From positions 2,303,001 to 2,367,000 of the forward strand of contig NZ_CP059164.1 in the NCBI RefSeq assembly GCF_013466985.1: 64,000 nt of DNA, in the 5' to 3' direction. Origin of the DNA: Nocardioides ungokensis. GTDB lineage: Bacteria; Actinomycetota; Actinomycetes; Propionibacteriales; Nocardioidaceae. The translations under genes and the position numbers were made by a program. Below are positions 35,971 to 44,514 of this stretch, piece after piece. The notes beneath the pieces were generated by a model. The model worked only from the letters and a program-made list of their open reading frames with translations. It made no database searches and was not told the origin of the DNA. Position 1 is the stretch's first letter. The number at the start of each line of letters is the position of its first letter.

Positions 35971-36775
35971 GGCAGGATTGTGGCACTGTGCGAGCCCAGG
36001 GCACTGCGCAGGGCGAGCGCCTGCTCGGGGCGGTTGGTGGTGACCAGCCACGCGCGGCCGGGTCGCAGCCAGTAGCGCAGCGCCACCGGGTGGTCGACGG
36101 TCCACACCAGCAGCGGCACGTCGGCGCGTCGCGCGAACCGCGCGAGCCGGAGCAGGGCGAGCCACTGGTTGGCGACCAGCAGGTTGGCCCCCGACGCCGT
36201 GAGCCGCGGGCCGGGGTGAGCTGCCGAGCGTGCCCCCGCAGGCGACGCCACGGGCCGCCCTTCACCGACCCGCCGACGGACAGCCCCACGCGCAGGTCCA
36301 GGGAACGGGAGTCGGCCCACGCGAGCATGGCCCGGATCGCACGCAGGTTGCCGCTCGTGGCCACCACCCGGTCGGCGCCGAGCTGTTCGACCGCCCGCGC
36401 CACCGCCACCACCTCGACGCATTCCTCGGGCGTGGCGTACGCCGTGGCGGGGGAGCGCAGCTTCAGGTCGAGATGGACGCCCGACCGCCCGGCGAGCACC
36501 TCTAGCGCCTCGTCGTAGAACAGCGTCTGCGGGAACGCTGTGGCGAACTGCTCGTGCGTGAGCCCGGAGACGGCCTGCTTCCGCCCGTCGACCACGACCT
36601 CGGGATCGTGGCAGAGGACCAGGGTGCCGTCGCGGAGGCGTCGTACGTCGACCTCGACGTACTCGACGTCCGAGGCGGCGGCGAGGTCGAGCCCGGCCCT
36701 GGTGTTCTCGAGCGCGGGGTCGTGGGCGCACCCGCCGCGGTGGGCGCTGATCAGCACCTGACCGGCCGTCGTCAT
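35967..36775 (-). CDS. Glycerophosphodiester phosphodiesterase (single-base frameshift)
   Basis: Cytoplasmic GDPD-family TIM barrel of 269 residues that hydrolyses glycerophosphodiesters to glycerol 3-phosphate and an alcohol. Catalytic features: the first His in LISAHRGGCAHDPALENT, EVDVRRLRDGTLVLCHDPEV (acid pair and second His) and LDLKLR. A base is missing near 36211, between ARQLTPA and PRLTASGANLLVANQW; correction gives a length divisible by three. No signal peptide. ATG 36775 overlaps the stop of the PuuD-like gene (ATGA), so it belongs to the amine cluster transcript even though its role is different. Confidence 0.92.
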
Positions 36776-37485
36776 CGCCCGGCCGCCCGGTCGGCCGCGG
36801 CCCGCACCAGGCCGGCGAGGAGACCGACGTCGGCGGCGGTCTCGGGGTGCCACTGCACCGCAAGGCAGAAGCGGTCACCGTCCAGCTCGATCGCCTCGAC
36901 CGTGCCGTCCGCGGCGTGCGCGGCGGCGACGTACCCGGGGTGGTCCTGCACGGACTGGTGGTGGTGGCAGCTGACGCTCAGGCGCTCGCCGACCAGGGTG
37001 GCGACCCTGCTGCCGGGCACCGTGGAGACGTCGATCGCGCCGTACCGGTCGCCGCCCGGGCTGTGCTCGTCGTGGTCCACCAGGTCCGGGGTGTGCTGGT
37101 GGAGGCTGCCGCCCGCGTGCACGGCCATCAGCTGCATGCCGCGGCAGATCCCCAGGACGGGGAGGCCGACGGCCTCGGCCGCGTCGAGCAGCGCCACCTC
37201 CCAGGCGTCGCGGTCCTCGCGCCAGCCGGCGGTGCGCGGATGCGGCTCGGCGCCGTAGCGGGTCGGGTCGACGTCCGCGCCACCGCTGACGACCAGCGCG
37301 TCCAGGCGGTCGACGACCGCGACCGCTGCGGCCACCTGGGCCACCGGCGGCAGGAGCAGCGGGACGCCTCCGGTCTCCTCGACGGCGGTGGCGTACTGCG
37401 CGGGGAGCACGTCGGCGTGCTGGCGCCAGACCCCCCACGCGGCGTGCTCGCGGTAGGTCGTGAGGCCGATGACGGGCAGCGCCAT
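36772..37485 (-). CDS. puuD: PuuD-like gamma-glutamyl-gamma-aminobutyrate hydrolase
   Basis: Class I glutamine-amidotransferase-like hydrolase of 237 residues. PuuD releases GABA (or another carboxylate) from its gamma-glutamyl amide in the gamma-glutamylated putrescine route. The catalytic Cys is in VLGICRGMQLMAVHAGGSL, and the His-Glu pair in LAVQWHPETAAD; SGGADVDPTRYG is the family N-terminal signature. It starts two bases after the SDR stop and overlaps the GDPD start. The upstream ligase and dehydrogenase genes support this function. The amine is unknown. Confidence 0.9.
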   Translation of the reverse strand: MALPVIGLTTYREHAAWGVWRQHADVLPAQYATAVEETGGVPLLLPPVAQVAAAVAVVDRLDALVVSGGADVDPTRYGAEPHPRTAGWREDRDAWEVALLDAAEAVGLPVLGICRGMQLMAVHAGGSLHQHTPDLVDHDEHSPGGDRYGAIDVSTVPGSRVATLVGERLSVSCHHHQSVQDHPGYVAAAHAADGTVEAIELDGDRFCLAVQWHPETAADVGLLAGLVRAAADRAAGR

Positions 37486-37487
37486 GG

Positions 37488-38267
37488 TCAGAGCGGCGTG
37501 ACGTACGCGCCGGAGATGCCGCCGTCGACCAGGAAGGTGTTGGCGGTGATGAAGCTGGACTCGTCGGAGGCCAGGAACAGCACGGCGTTCGCCATCTCCT
37601 CGGGCTCGGCGAAACGCCCCATCGGGACGTGCACCAGGCGACGTGCGGCCCGCTCGGGGTCCTTGGCGAAGAGCTCCTGGAGCAGCGGCGTGTTCACCGG
37701 CCCCGGGCACAGCGCGTTGACGCGCACGCCCTGGCGGGCGAACTGCACCCCGAGCTCGCGCGACATCGACAGCACGCCGCCCTTGGAGGCCGAGTAGGAG
37801 ATCTGGGAGGTCGCGGCCCCCATCACCGCGACGAACGACGCGGTGTTGATGATCGAGCCCCTGCCCTGCTCCAGCATGTGGGGCAGGGCGGCCTTGCAGC
37901 ACAGGTAGACGCTGGTCAGGTTGACCTCCTGGACCCGCCGCCAGGCCTCCAGGTCGGTGTCGAGGATCGAGTCGTCCTCGGGCGGGCTGATGCCCGCGTT
38001 GTTGAACGCGATGTCGACCGAACCGTAGGTCTCCTTGGCGGTCCGGAAGAGCGCGTCCACCTCGTCCTTGTCGGTGACGTCGACCCTGACGAACGTCGCC
38101 AGGTCGGTGCCGCCGAGCTGACCGACCAGCTCGTGGCCGCGCTGCTCGTCGATGTCACCGATCACGACCTTCGCGCCCTCCTCGACGAACCGCTGGACGG
38201 TCGCCAGCCCGATGCCCGAGCAGCCGCCGGTGACGACGGCGACCTTGCCCTGGATGCGTCCTGCCAT
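37488..38267 (-). CDS. Short-chain dehydrogenase/reductase of the amine cluster
   Basis: NAD(P)-dependent oxidoreductase of 259 residues. Cofactor motif TGGCSGIGLA near residue 14, NNAGISPPED, catalytic Ser in IINTASFVA and YSASKGG (Y-x3-K), with PGPVNTPLL. It is a classical SDR, normally annotated as 3-oxoacyl-ACP reductase-like, but its position suggests oxidation of a hydroxy intermediate in the gamma-glutamyl pathway. ATG 38267 has GGAGG eight bases upstream. A REP-like element separates it from the aldehyde dehydrogenase gene. Confidence 0.9.
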   Translation of the reverse strand: MAGRIQGKVAVVTGGCSGIGLATVQRFVEEGAKVVIGDIDEQRGHELVGQLGGTDLATFVRVDVTDKDEVDALFRTAKETYGSVDIAFNNAGISPPEDDSILDTDLEAWRRVQEVNLTSVYLCCKAALPHMLEQGRGSIINTASFVAVMGAATSQISYSASKGGVLSMSRELGVQFARQGVRVNALCPGPVNTPLLQELFAKDPERAARRLVHVPMGRFAEPEEMANAVLFLASDESSFITANTFLVDGGISGAYVTPL

Positions 38268-38282
38268 GTGCGTTCCTCCGTC

Positions 38283-38318
38283 GGTCGAGTGGCGAGCGCC
38301 AGCGAGCGTGTCGAGACC
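38283..38318. repeat. REP-like intergenic element, copy 1
   Basis: A 36-bp element beginning GGTCGAGTGGCGAGC and ending GCGTGTCGAGACC; the ends are imperfect inverted copies of GGTC(TC)GA. It lies between the SDR and the aldehyde dehydrogenase and touches the latter's stop codon. A related 35-bp copy is at 62680-62714. Such GGTC...GAGACC elements are familiar as scattered repeats in Nocardioides-type genomes. Confidence 0.6.
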
Positions 38319-39676
38319 TAGTGGGCGATGAAGACGTTCTTCTCCTCGGTGAACGCCATCGGGGCGTCCGGGCCGAGCTCCCGGCCGAGGCCCGACTGCT
38401 TGTAGCCGCCGAAAGGCGTCCAGTAGCGCACCGAGGCGTGGGAGTTGACGCTGAGGTTCCCGGCCTCGACGGCACGCGCGACCCGCAGCCCGCGCCCGAG
38501 GTCGGCGGTGTAGATCGAGCCCGACAGCCCGTACTCGGTGTCGTTGGCCAGCTCCACGGCGTGGGCCTCGTCGTCGAACGGCATCACGGCGACCACCGGC
38601 CCGAAGACCTCCTCCCGCCAGATCCGCGCCGACGGGTCCTCGGTGGTCACCACGCTCGGCGGCACCCAGAAGCCGTCGCCCCCGGGAGTGGTCCCGGCGA
38701 ACGCCACCTCGACCTCCTCGAGGTAGCCCTGCACCGTGCGCTGCTGGTGGGCGGAGATGAGCGGGCCCATCTCGCTGTCCTCGTCGCTCGGGTCGAGCAC
38801 CCGCAGGCCGGTGACGGCGGGCTCGAGCCGGGACAGGAACTCGTCGTACGCCGACCGTTCGACGAGGATCCGGGAGCGGGCGCAGCAGTCCTGGCCCGCG
38901 TTGTCGAAGACGGCGTACGGCGCGGACGCGGCCGCCGCCGCGATGTCGGCGTCGGCGAAGACGATGTTGGAGCTCTTGCCCCCGAGCTCGAGCGTCACCC
39001 GCTTCACCTGCTCGGCGCAGCCGGCCATGATCTGCTTGCCGACCGCGGTGGAGCCGGTGAAGCACACCTTGCGTACCAGCGGGTGGGTGACGAAGCGCTC
39101 GCCGACCACCGCGCCGCGGCCGGGAAGCACGGTCAGCACGTGCTCGGGCAGGCCGGCCTCGAGTGCCAGCTCACCGAGCCGGATCGCGGTCAGCGGGGTC
39201 AGCTCGGCCGGCTTGAGCACCACCGTGTTGCCCGCGGCGAGCGCCGGGGCGAGGCCCCAGCCCGCGATCGGCATCGGGAAGTTCCACGGCACGATGATGC
39301 CGACGACGCCGAGCGGCTCGTGGAAGGTGACGTCGGTGCCGCCGGCGACCGGGATCTGTCGGCCGAAGAGCCGCTCCGGAGCGCCGGCGTAGTAGTTCAG
39401 GCAGTCCCGGACGTTGCCCGCCTCCCAGCGCGCGTTGCCCCAGGTGTGCCCGGCGTTGCGCACCTCGAGCTCGGCGAGCTCGTCGACGTGCGCGTCGACG
39501 ACCGCGGCGAACCGACGCAGCAGGGCGGCCCGCTCGCCGGGGGCCACGGCGCGCCAGGAGGTGAACGCGTCGTGGGCTCGCTCGATGGCGACGTCGGCCT
39601 GCTCGAGCGTGGTCAGGGGCACGTCGATGACCGGCCGCGCGGTGGCGGGGTTCAGGACGGTGTGGACGGTGCTCAT
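38318..39676 (-). CDS. Aldehyde dehydrogenase of the amine cluster
   Basis: NAD(P)-dependent aldehyde dehydrogenase of 452 residues, expected to oxidise a gamma-glutamylated aminoaldehyde (PuuC-like role). Motifs: IIVPWNFPM, FTGSTAVGKQIM (cofactor), the catalytic Glu in TLELGGKSSNIVF, and the catalytic Cys in GQDCCARSRI near residue 268. SVNSHASVRYWTPFGGYKQSGLGRE is the usual C-terminal motif. ATG 39676 overlaps the stop of the ligase gene by one base (TGATG). A shorter C-terminus than most 480-residue ALDHs is noted. Confidence 0.92.
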   Translation of the reverse strand: MSTVHTVLNPATARPVIDVPLTTLEQADVAIERAHDAFTSWRAVAPGERAALLRRFAAVVDAHVDELAELEVRNAGHTWGNARWEAGNVRDCLNYYAGAPERLFGRQIPVAGGTDVTFHEPLGVVGIIVPWNFPMPIAGWGLAPALAAGNTVVLKPAELTPLTAIRLGELALEAGLPEHVLTVLPGRGAVVGERFVTHPLVRKVCFTGSTAVGKQIMAGCAEQVKRVTLELGGKSSNIVFADADIAAAAASAPYAVFDNAGQDCCARSRILVERSAYDEFLSRLEPAVTGLRVLDPSDEDSEMGPLISAHQQRTVQGYLEEVEVAFAGTTPGGDGFWVPPSVVTTEDPSARIWREEVFGPVVAVMPFDDEAHAVELANDTEYGLSGSIYTADLGRGLRVARAVEAGNLSVNSHASVRYWTPFGGYKQSGLGRELGPDAPMAFTEEKNVFIAH

Positions 39677-41058
39677 CACAGCCTCTCGAATCCGCGGCGG
39701 AGCTCCCAGTCGGTGACGGCCGCGTTGAACGCCGCGAGCTCCACGTCGGCCATGTTCACGTAGTGGTCGACGACCTCGTCACCCAGGGCTCCCCGGGCGA
39801 CGTCCGACGTGGCGAACGCCTCGCGTGCGGCCGCCAACGTGGAGGGAACCCGGGGGCGGTCGGAGGTGTAGGCGTTGCCGACCAGCTCGTCGGGCAGCGG
39901 GAGGTCGTTCTCGATCCCGTGCAGGCCGCCGGCGAGCATCGCGGCCAGCGCGAGGTAGGGGTTCACGTCCGCACCGGGGATCCGGTTCTCCATCCTGGCC
40001 CCGGCCCCCTGGCCGACCAGCCTCACCGCGCAGGTCCGGTTGTCGCTGCCCCAGGCAATCGCGGTCGGGGCGAACGACCCGTCGGCGAACCGCTTGTAGG
40101 AGTTGACGTTCGGGGCGTAGAGCAGCGTGAAGTCGGCGGCGGTGGCCAGCACCCCGGCGACGAACCGGTCGTACAGCGTCGTACGCTGCCCGGCCCCGGC
40201 GTCCCAGAACACCAGCTCACCGTCCCGGCCGCGCAGCGAGAGGTGGATGTGGCAGGAGCTGCCCTCGCGCTCGTTGAACTTCGCCATGAACGTGATCGCC
40301 TTGCCCTGCTGGGCCGCGATCTCCTTCGCCGCGGTCTTGTAGACGGCGTGGTTGTCGGCGGTGGTGAGCGCGTCGGCGTAGAGGAAGCCGATCTCGTGCT
40401 GCCCGAAGTTGCACTCGCCCTTGGCGCCCTCGACGTCGAGGCCGGCGTCGTACATGTGGTTGCGGATGCTGCGCAGCAGCGGCTCGGCGCGGGTGGTCCC
40501 GAGGATGGAGTAGTCGACGTTGTACTGGTTGACCGGCGGCAGTCCGCGGTAGCCGGCGTCGTGGGCCTGCTCGTAGGTCGTGTCGAAGGCGATGAACTCC
40601 AGCTCGGTCCCCGCGAGCGCGGCCCAGCCGTGCTCGGCGGCGCGGTCGAGCTGGCGACGCAGGATCGCGCGCGGGGACTGGACGACGGGGGAATGCTGCG
40701 CACCGTGCTCGGCCGGCCACACCAGGTCGCACTGGACCATCGCGGTGGCCGGCAGGTGCGTGAGCAGCCGCACGGTGTCCTCGTCGAGGACGAACTCCAT
40801 GTCGCCGTAGCCGCGCTCCCACGAGGAGATCGCGTAGCCCCCGACGGTGTTCATGTCGACGTCGACCGCCAACAGGTAGTTGCACCCCTCGGTGCCGTGC
40901 CCGACGACGTGGTCGACGAAGTAGTGGCCGTGCAGCCGCTTGCCCTGGAGCCGGCCCTGCATGTCGGTGAAGGCGACCACGACGGTGTCGATCCTGCCCG
41001 CCTTGATGAGACCCACGAGGTCGTTCATGCTCAGGTGCCGGTCGTTGCGCAGTGCCAT
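39676..41058 (-). CDS. Glutamine-synthetase-family gamma-glutamyl-amine ligase (PuuA/GlnA4-like)
   Basis: Type I glutamine-synthetase fold of 460 residues that activates glutamate and joins it to an amine rather than ammonia. Motifs: N-terminal VVVAFTDMQGRLQGKRLHG, catalytic-site GTELEFIAFDTTYEQA, CNFGQHEIGFLYADAL (Glu region), GSSCHIHLSLRG and the glutamate-binding ARMENRIPGADVNPYLALA. The adenylylation site of true GlnA is absent. Context (ALDH, PuuD-like hydrolase, APC permease) indicates gamma-glutamylation of a polyamine, ethanolamine or short amine; which one is unknown. Confidence 0.92.
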   Translation of the reverse strand: MALRNDRHLSMNDLVGLIKAGRIDTVVVAFTDMQGRLQGKRLHGHYFVDHVVGHGTEGCNYLLAVDVDMNTVGGYAISSWERGYGDMEFVLDEDTVRLLTHLPATAMVQCDLVWPAEHGAQHSPVVQSPRAILRRQLDRAAEHGWAALAGTELEFIAFDTTYEQAHDAGYRGLPPVNQYNVDYSILGTTRAEPLLRSIRNHMYDAGLDVEGAKGECNFGQHEIGFLYADALTTADNHAVYKTAAKEIAAQQGKAITFMAKFNEREGSSCHIHLSLRGRDGELVFWDAGAGQRTTLYDRFVAGVLATAADFTLLYAPNVNSYKRFADGSFAPTAIAWGSDNRTCAVRLVGQGAGARMENRIPGADVNPYLALAAMLAGGLHGIENDLPLPDELVGNAYTSDRPRVPSTLAAAREAFATSDVARGALGDEVVDHYVNMADVELAAFNAAVTDWELRRGFERL

Positions 41059-41091
41059 GCGGTCTCCTGGGTGTCGGTCCGGTCGGGGGCG

Positions 41092-41826
41092 TCAACCCAC
41101 CAGGCCGCGCAGCAGCGCGGCGGTGTCGTCGCAGTGTTCCTCCATCACGATCCGCGCACGGTCGGCCTTCCCGGTGAGGACGGCCCGCACCAGGGCGGCG
41201 TGCTGGCGGTCGGAGTGGGCCATGTTGGCGTCCAGCACCGGGATGGCCAGCAGCATCTCGTGCAGGGTCGACTGGACGGAGGTGACCGACTCGACGACCC
41301 GAGGCGAGCCGGTCAGGGTCGCCAGGGTCAGGTGGAAGCGTGAGTCGGCCTGCCGGTGCTGGGCCGGCTTCCGCGCCCTCGCCACGGCCTCGTGGGCGGC
41401 CTCGAGCTGACGTCGCTGCGCGTCGCCCAGGCCCGCGCGGGCAGCCAGGTGGGCTGCCCCGGGCTCGACGATCCTGCGGAAGTCGAGCAGGTCGAGCCAG
41501 TCCCGCCGGCGCTCCGGCGAGGTCCGCGCCGCGGCCCGGGCCGACGGCGTCCGCGGCTTGAGGGTGACGACGGTGCCGCCGCCGCGGCCCCGTGTCGTCT
41601 CGACCAGGCCGGCCTGGCGTAGTGCGGCCATGGCCTCGCGCAGGGTGGCCCGGGAGACGTTCAGCCGGGCCGCCAGCTCGCGCTCGGACGGCAACGCCGA
41701 CCCGAGCGGGTAGATCCCCAGCCGGATCGTCGTGGCCAGCTGCTCGACACACGCCTCGAACGCGTGGTGGCCGCGCACCGGCCGCAGGACCGCCTCGGTC
41801 AGCGTGTGCTCGGGTGAGGCGGTCAT
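41092..41826 (-). CDS. FadR/GntR-family transcriptional regulator
   Basis: Regulator of 244 residues of the FadR subfamily of GntR. The winged helix-turn-helix occupies residues about 25-90 (YPLGSALPSERELAARLNVSR, TLREAMAALRQAGLV); the C-terminal FCD domain shows metal-binding ligands in DFRRIVEPGAAHLAARA, SRFHLTLATLTGS and SDRQHAALV. Its target is probably its own promoter and the divergent permease operon; the ligand is likely a cluster intermediate. It is transcribed with the ligase-ALDH genes (33 bases). A candidate operator is at 41869-41891. Confidence 0.92.
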   Translation of the reverse strand: MTASPEHTLTEAVLRPVRGHHAFEACVEQLATTIRLGIYPLGSALPSERELAARLNVSRATLREAMAALRQAGLVETTRGRGGGTVVTLKPRTPSARAAARTSPERRRDWLDLLDFRRIVEPGAAHLAARAGLGDAQRRQLEAAHEAVARARKPAQHRQADSRFHLTLATLTGSPRVVESVTSVQSTLHEMLLAIPVLDANMAHSDRQHAALVRAVLTGKADRARIVMEEHCDDTAALLRGLVG

Positions 41827-41868
41827 GGCGCCATCCTCGGTTCGCGCCAGAGCGGTGTCAATCAGCCC

Positions 41869-41891
41869 AATGGTCTGAGTTCATACCAATT
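41869..41891. promoter_or_regulatory. Candidate FadR/GntR operator in the divergent region
   Basis: TGGT at 41871-41874 and ACCA at 41885-41888 face each other across ten bases; extended arms AATGGT and ACCAAT match at five of six positions. Inverted TGGT/ACCA half-sites of this kind are recognised by GntR-family regulators. A TTACGTAA palindrome at 41892-41899 lies next to it. The whole island is AT-rich for this window. Confidence 0.45.
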
Positions 41892-41938
41892 TTACGTAAG
41901 TCGCCCGAAGGGCTCTGGACGCTCGATTCCGCCGGGTC

Positions 41939-41944
41939 TAGCCT
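41939..41944 (+). promoter_or_regulatory. -10 element TAGCCT of the permease operon
   Basis: TAGCCT lies 38 bases before ATG 41983, leaving a leader that contains GAGAAGGTG as ribosome binding site. It is about 45 bases downstream of the candidate operator. Confidence 0.4.
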
Positions 41945-41982
41945 CCGATCAACCGGCTCCGCTCACCCCGAGAAGGTGTCAC

Positions 41983-43587
41983 ATGCCCGAAGCACACGAA
42001 CCGATTCCCGAGCACGAGATCGCGCACCTGACCGAGGACGAGAAGCACCTGGCGAGACTCGGGTACAAGCAGGACCTGAATCGGAGCTGGTCCGGCTTCT
42101 CGAACTTCGCGATCTCGTTCTCGATCATCTCGATCCTCGCCGGCTGCTTCACCAACTTCGGCGCCGGCTTCAACAACGGTGGACCGATCTCCATCTCGTG
42201 GACGTGGCCGATCCTGGGCCTGCTGATCCTGGTCATCGGGTTCACCATGTCCGAGCTCGTCTCGGCCTACCCGACCTCGGGCGGGATCTACTGGTGGGCG
42301 TCCAAGCTCGGTGGCCCCGCGGCCGGCTTCTTCACCGGCTGGCTGAACCTGATCGGCCTGATCGCGGTCACGGCCGGTGTGGCGTACGGCTGCGCCACCT
42401 TCATCGACCTGACGATCAGCACCTACTCCGACTCGTACGCCGCGAACTACTCGCTGACGAGGGTCTTCCTCATCTTCGTGGTCGTGCTGGCGCTGGCGTC
42501 GGTTCTCAACATCTTCAGCGGCCACCTGATGGCGATCATGAACAACGTCTCGGTGTGGTGGCACGTCGTCGGTGCGACGGCGATCGTGCTCGTCCTGGTC
42601 TTCGTCCCCGACCAGCACCAGAGCTTCAGCTACGTGTTCACGGAACGGTTCAACAACTCGGGGTACGGCAACGGGAGCACGACGAGTCTCGGCTTCTGGT
42701 TCGCGATCGTCCCCTTCGGCTTCCTGCTGACGCAGTACACGATCACCGGCTTCGACGCGTCCGCCCACCTGTCCGAGGAGACCGCGACGGCGTCAAAGGC
42801 GGCCGCGAAGGGGATCTGGCGATCCATCGCGTACTCGGTCCTCGGGGGCTACATCCTGCTGCTCGCGGTCGTCTTCGCCATCCCGGACAACGCCCAGGGC
42901 CAGCCGGACAACGCGTTGGCCGGCTCAGGGGTGGCGCCGATCTTCGTCGGTGCACTGGGCAGCAACTGGGCCACCTTCGTGCTCTTCATCTCGGCCTCCG
43001 CACAGTTCTACTGCGCCACGTCGTGCATGACGTCGGCATCGCGGATGACCTTCGCGTTCAGCCGCGACGGGGCCATCCCGGGCTCGGGCTACTGGAAGAG
43101 GCTGACCGCCGGAAGGGTCCCGGCACATGCCGTGGTCGGGGTCGCCGTCGCCAGTGCCCTGCTCACGCTGCCCGCGCTGATCAAGGTGGACGTCAACGGC
43201 ACGCCGGTGCCGCTTGCGTTCTACGCCGTGACGTCGATCGCCGTGATCGGGCTCTACCTGGCCTTCGCGATCCCGATCTTCCTGCGATGGCGACACGGAA
43301 GCAGGTTCGACGTCGGGACGTGGAACAACGGCTCGAAGTACAAGTGGATGAACCCGCTCGCGGTGGCCGAGATCCTCATTGTCTCGATCTACCTGATGCT
43401 GCCCTCGACGCCGGCGGCCAACCCGTTCCGCAGCGAGTTCGAGTGGAAGTTCGTCAACTACGCGCCCATCGTGACGCTGGGGGCGCTCCTCCTGCTGACG
43501 ATCTGGTGGTTCGCGTCGGCGCGGAAGTGGTTCACCGGACCCAAGCACACCATCGACGAGGCGGTCGTCGAGGCGTTCGGCGACTGA
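41983..43587 (+). CDS. APC-family amino acid/amine permease
   Basis: Twelve-helix permease of 534 residues, APC superfamily, near the GABA/polyamine branch. Characteristic segments: SFSIISILAGCFTNFGAGFN (first helix), MSELVSAYPTSGGIYWWASKL and ITGFDASAHLSEETATASKAA, the consensus of the ACT subfamily. It is expected to import the amine substrate of the divergent pathway, together with the downstream kinase and flavoprotein. ATG 41983 has GAGAAGGTG eight bases upstream. Its stop is 12 bases before the kinase start, so the three genes probably form one operon. Confidence 0.92.
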   Translation: MPEAHEPIPEHEIAHLTEDEKHLARLGYKQDLNRSWSGFSNFAISFSIISILAGCFTNFGAGFNNGGPISISWTWPILGLLILVIGFTMSELVSAYPTSGGIYWWASKLGGPAAGFFTGWLNLIGLIAVTAGVAYGCATFIDLTISTYSDSYAANYSLTRVFLIFVVVLALASVLNIFSGHLMAIMNNVSVWWHVVGATAIVLVLVFVPDQHQSFSYVFTERFNNSGYGNGSTTSLGFWFAIVPFGFLLTQYTITGFDASAHLSEETATASKAAAKGIWRSIAYSVLGGYILLLAVVFAIPDNAQGQPDNALAGSGVAPIFVGALGSNWATFVLFISASAQFYCATSCMTSASRMTFAFSRDGAIPGSGYWKRLTAGRVPAHAVVGVAVASALLTLPALIKVDVNGTPVPLAFYAVTSIAVIGLYLAFAIPIFLRWRHGSRFDVGTWNNGSKYKWMNPLAVAEILIVSIYLMLPSTPAANPFRSEFEWKFVNYAPIVTLGALLLLTIWWFASARKWFTGPKHTIDEAVVEAFGD

Positions 43588-43599
43588 GCCGGAGCCGCC

Positions 43600-44514
43600 G
43601 TGCTCATCCGCTCCGAAGTGGAGGCCCTGCTGGACCGCATCGCGGTCCTGCAGGGCCTTCCGCGCACCGTGCGCGAGCTGCCCGGCGGCCTGACCAACCA
43701 GAACCTGCACGTCGCAACCCCCGGCCACGACTACGTGGTGCGGATCTTCCGCGGGGACACGGACCTGCTCGGCATCGACCGCGACGCCGAGCACGACAAC
43801 ACCCGCGCCGCGGCCGCGGCCGGGGTCGGTCCGGGCGTCGTCGACTACCACCCCGACCTCGGCGTGCTCGTCATCGACTACCTCTCCGGCACCACGCTGG
43901 ACAACGCGTCGTTCGAGGATCACGACGTTCTGGCGCGAGTCGCAGCAGCCTGCCGGCGGCTGCACGAGGGACCGCGGTTCACCGGCGACTTCGACATGTT
44001 CCGGCGGCAGGCCGCCTACCTCTCGGTCGTCCGTGAGCGCGGCTACCGGCTCTTCACGGGGTACGCCGACTTCCTCAACGACCTCGAGCTGGTCCGCAAG
44101 GCGCTCGCCGTGGGCGCGGGCCCGACCGTCCCGTGCAACAACGACCTGCTCGCGGGCAACTTCGTCGACGACGGCGAGCAGGTGTGGATCATCGACTACG
44201 AGTACTCCGGCAACAACGACGCCTGCTTCGAGCTCGGCAACACGGTGACCGAGTGCGACCTCGACGAGAGCCGGACCGAGGCGCTGGTGGCGGCGTACTT
44301 CGGGACGCCGACCCGAACCCTGATGGCGCGGGTGAGGCTCCAGTCGGTGGTCTCGGAGTACGGCTGGGCGCTGTGGGGCGCCATCCAGGCCGCGGCCAGC
44401 CCCATCGACCACGACTTCCTCGGCTGGGGCCAGCACCGGTTCGACAAGGCCGCGTCTACCTTCCGCTCCAGCGGGTTCGCGCGGCTGCTCCGCGAGGCCA
44501 CGGGTGCCGACTGA
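43600..44514 (+). CDS. Choline/ethanolamine kinase-like phosphotransferase
   Basis: A 304-residue APH-fold protein similar to choline/ethanolamine kinases. N-terminal LPGGLTNQNLHV (the nucleotide-binding loop), the catalytic loop VPCNNDLLAGNFV and IIDYEYSGNNDACFELGN (metal Asp, choline-kinase motif). The usual HND is CNND here, so the first position is not His, a known variation of this branch. Phosphorylation of a substrate amine alcohol (choline, ethanolamine or similar) is the simplest role; it is inferred from family only. GTG 43600 follows the permease stop by 12 bases; the end overlaps the flavoprotein start by 11 bases. Confidence 0.88.
   Translation: MLIRSEVEALLDRIAVLQGLPRTVRELPGGLTNQNLHVATPGHDYVVRIFRGDTDLLGIDRDAEHDNTRAAAAAGVGPGVVDYHPDLGVLVIDYLSGTTLDNASFEDHDVLARVAAACRRLHEGPRFTGDFDMFRRQAAYLSVVRERGYRLFTGYADFLNDLELVRKALAVGAGPTVPCNNDLLAGNFVDDGEQVWIIDYEYSGNNDACFELGNTVTECDLDESRTEALVAAYFGTPTRTLMARVRLQSVVSEYGWALWGAIQAAASPIDHDFLGWGQHRFDKAASTFRSSGFARLLREATGAD

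Noticed and set aside
36772..41058. Simple assignment as a putrescine (puu) operon
   Set aside because: No PuuB-type oxidase or PuuP-type permease is identifiable, and the linked kinase and methyl-amine flavoprotein do not belong to the putrescine route.
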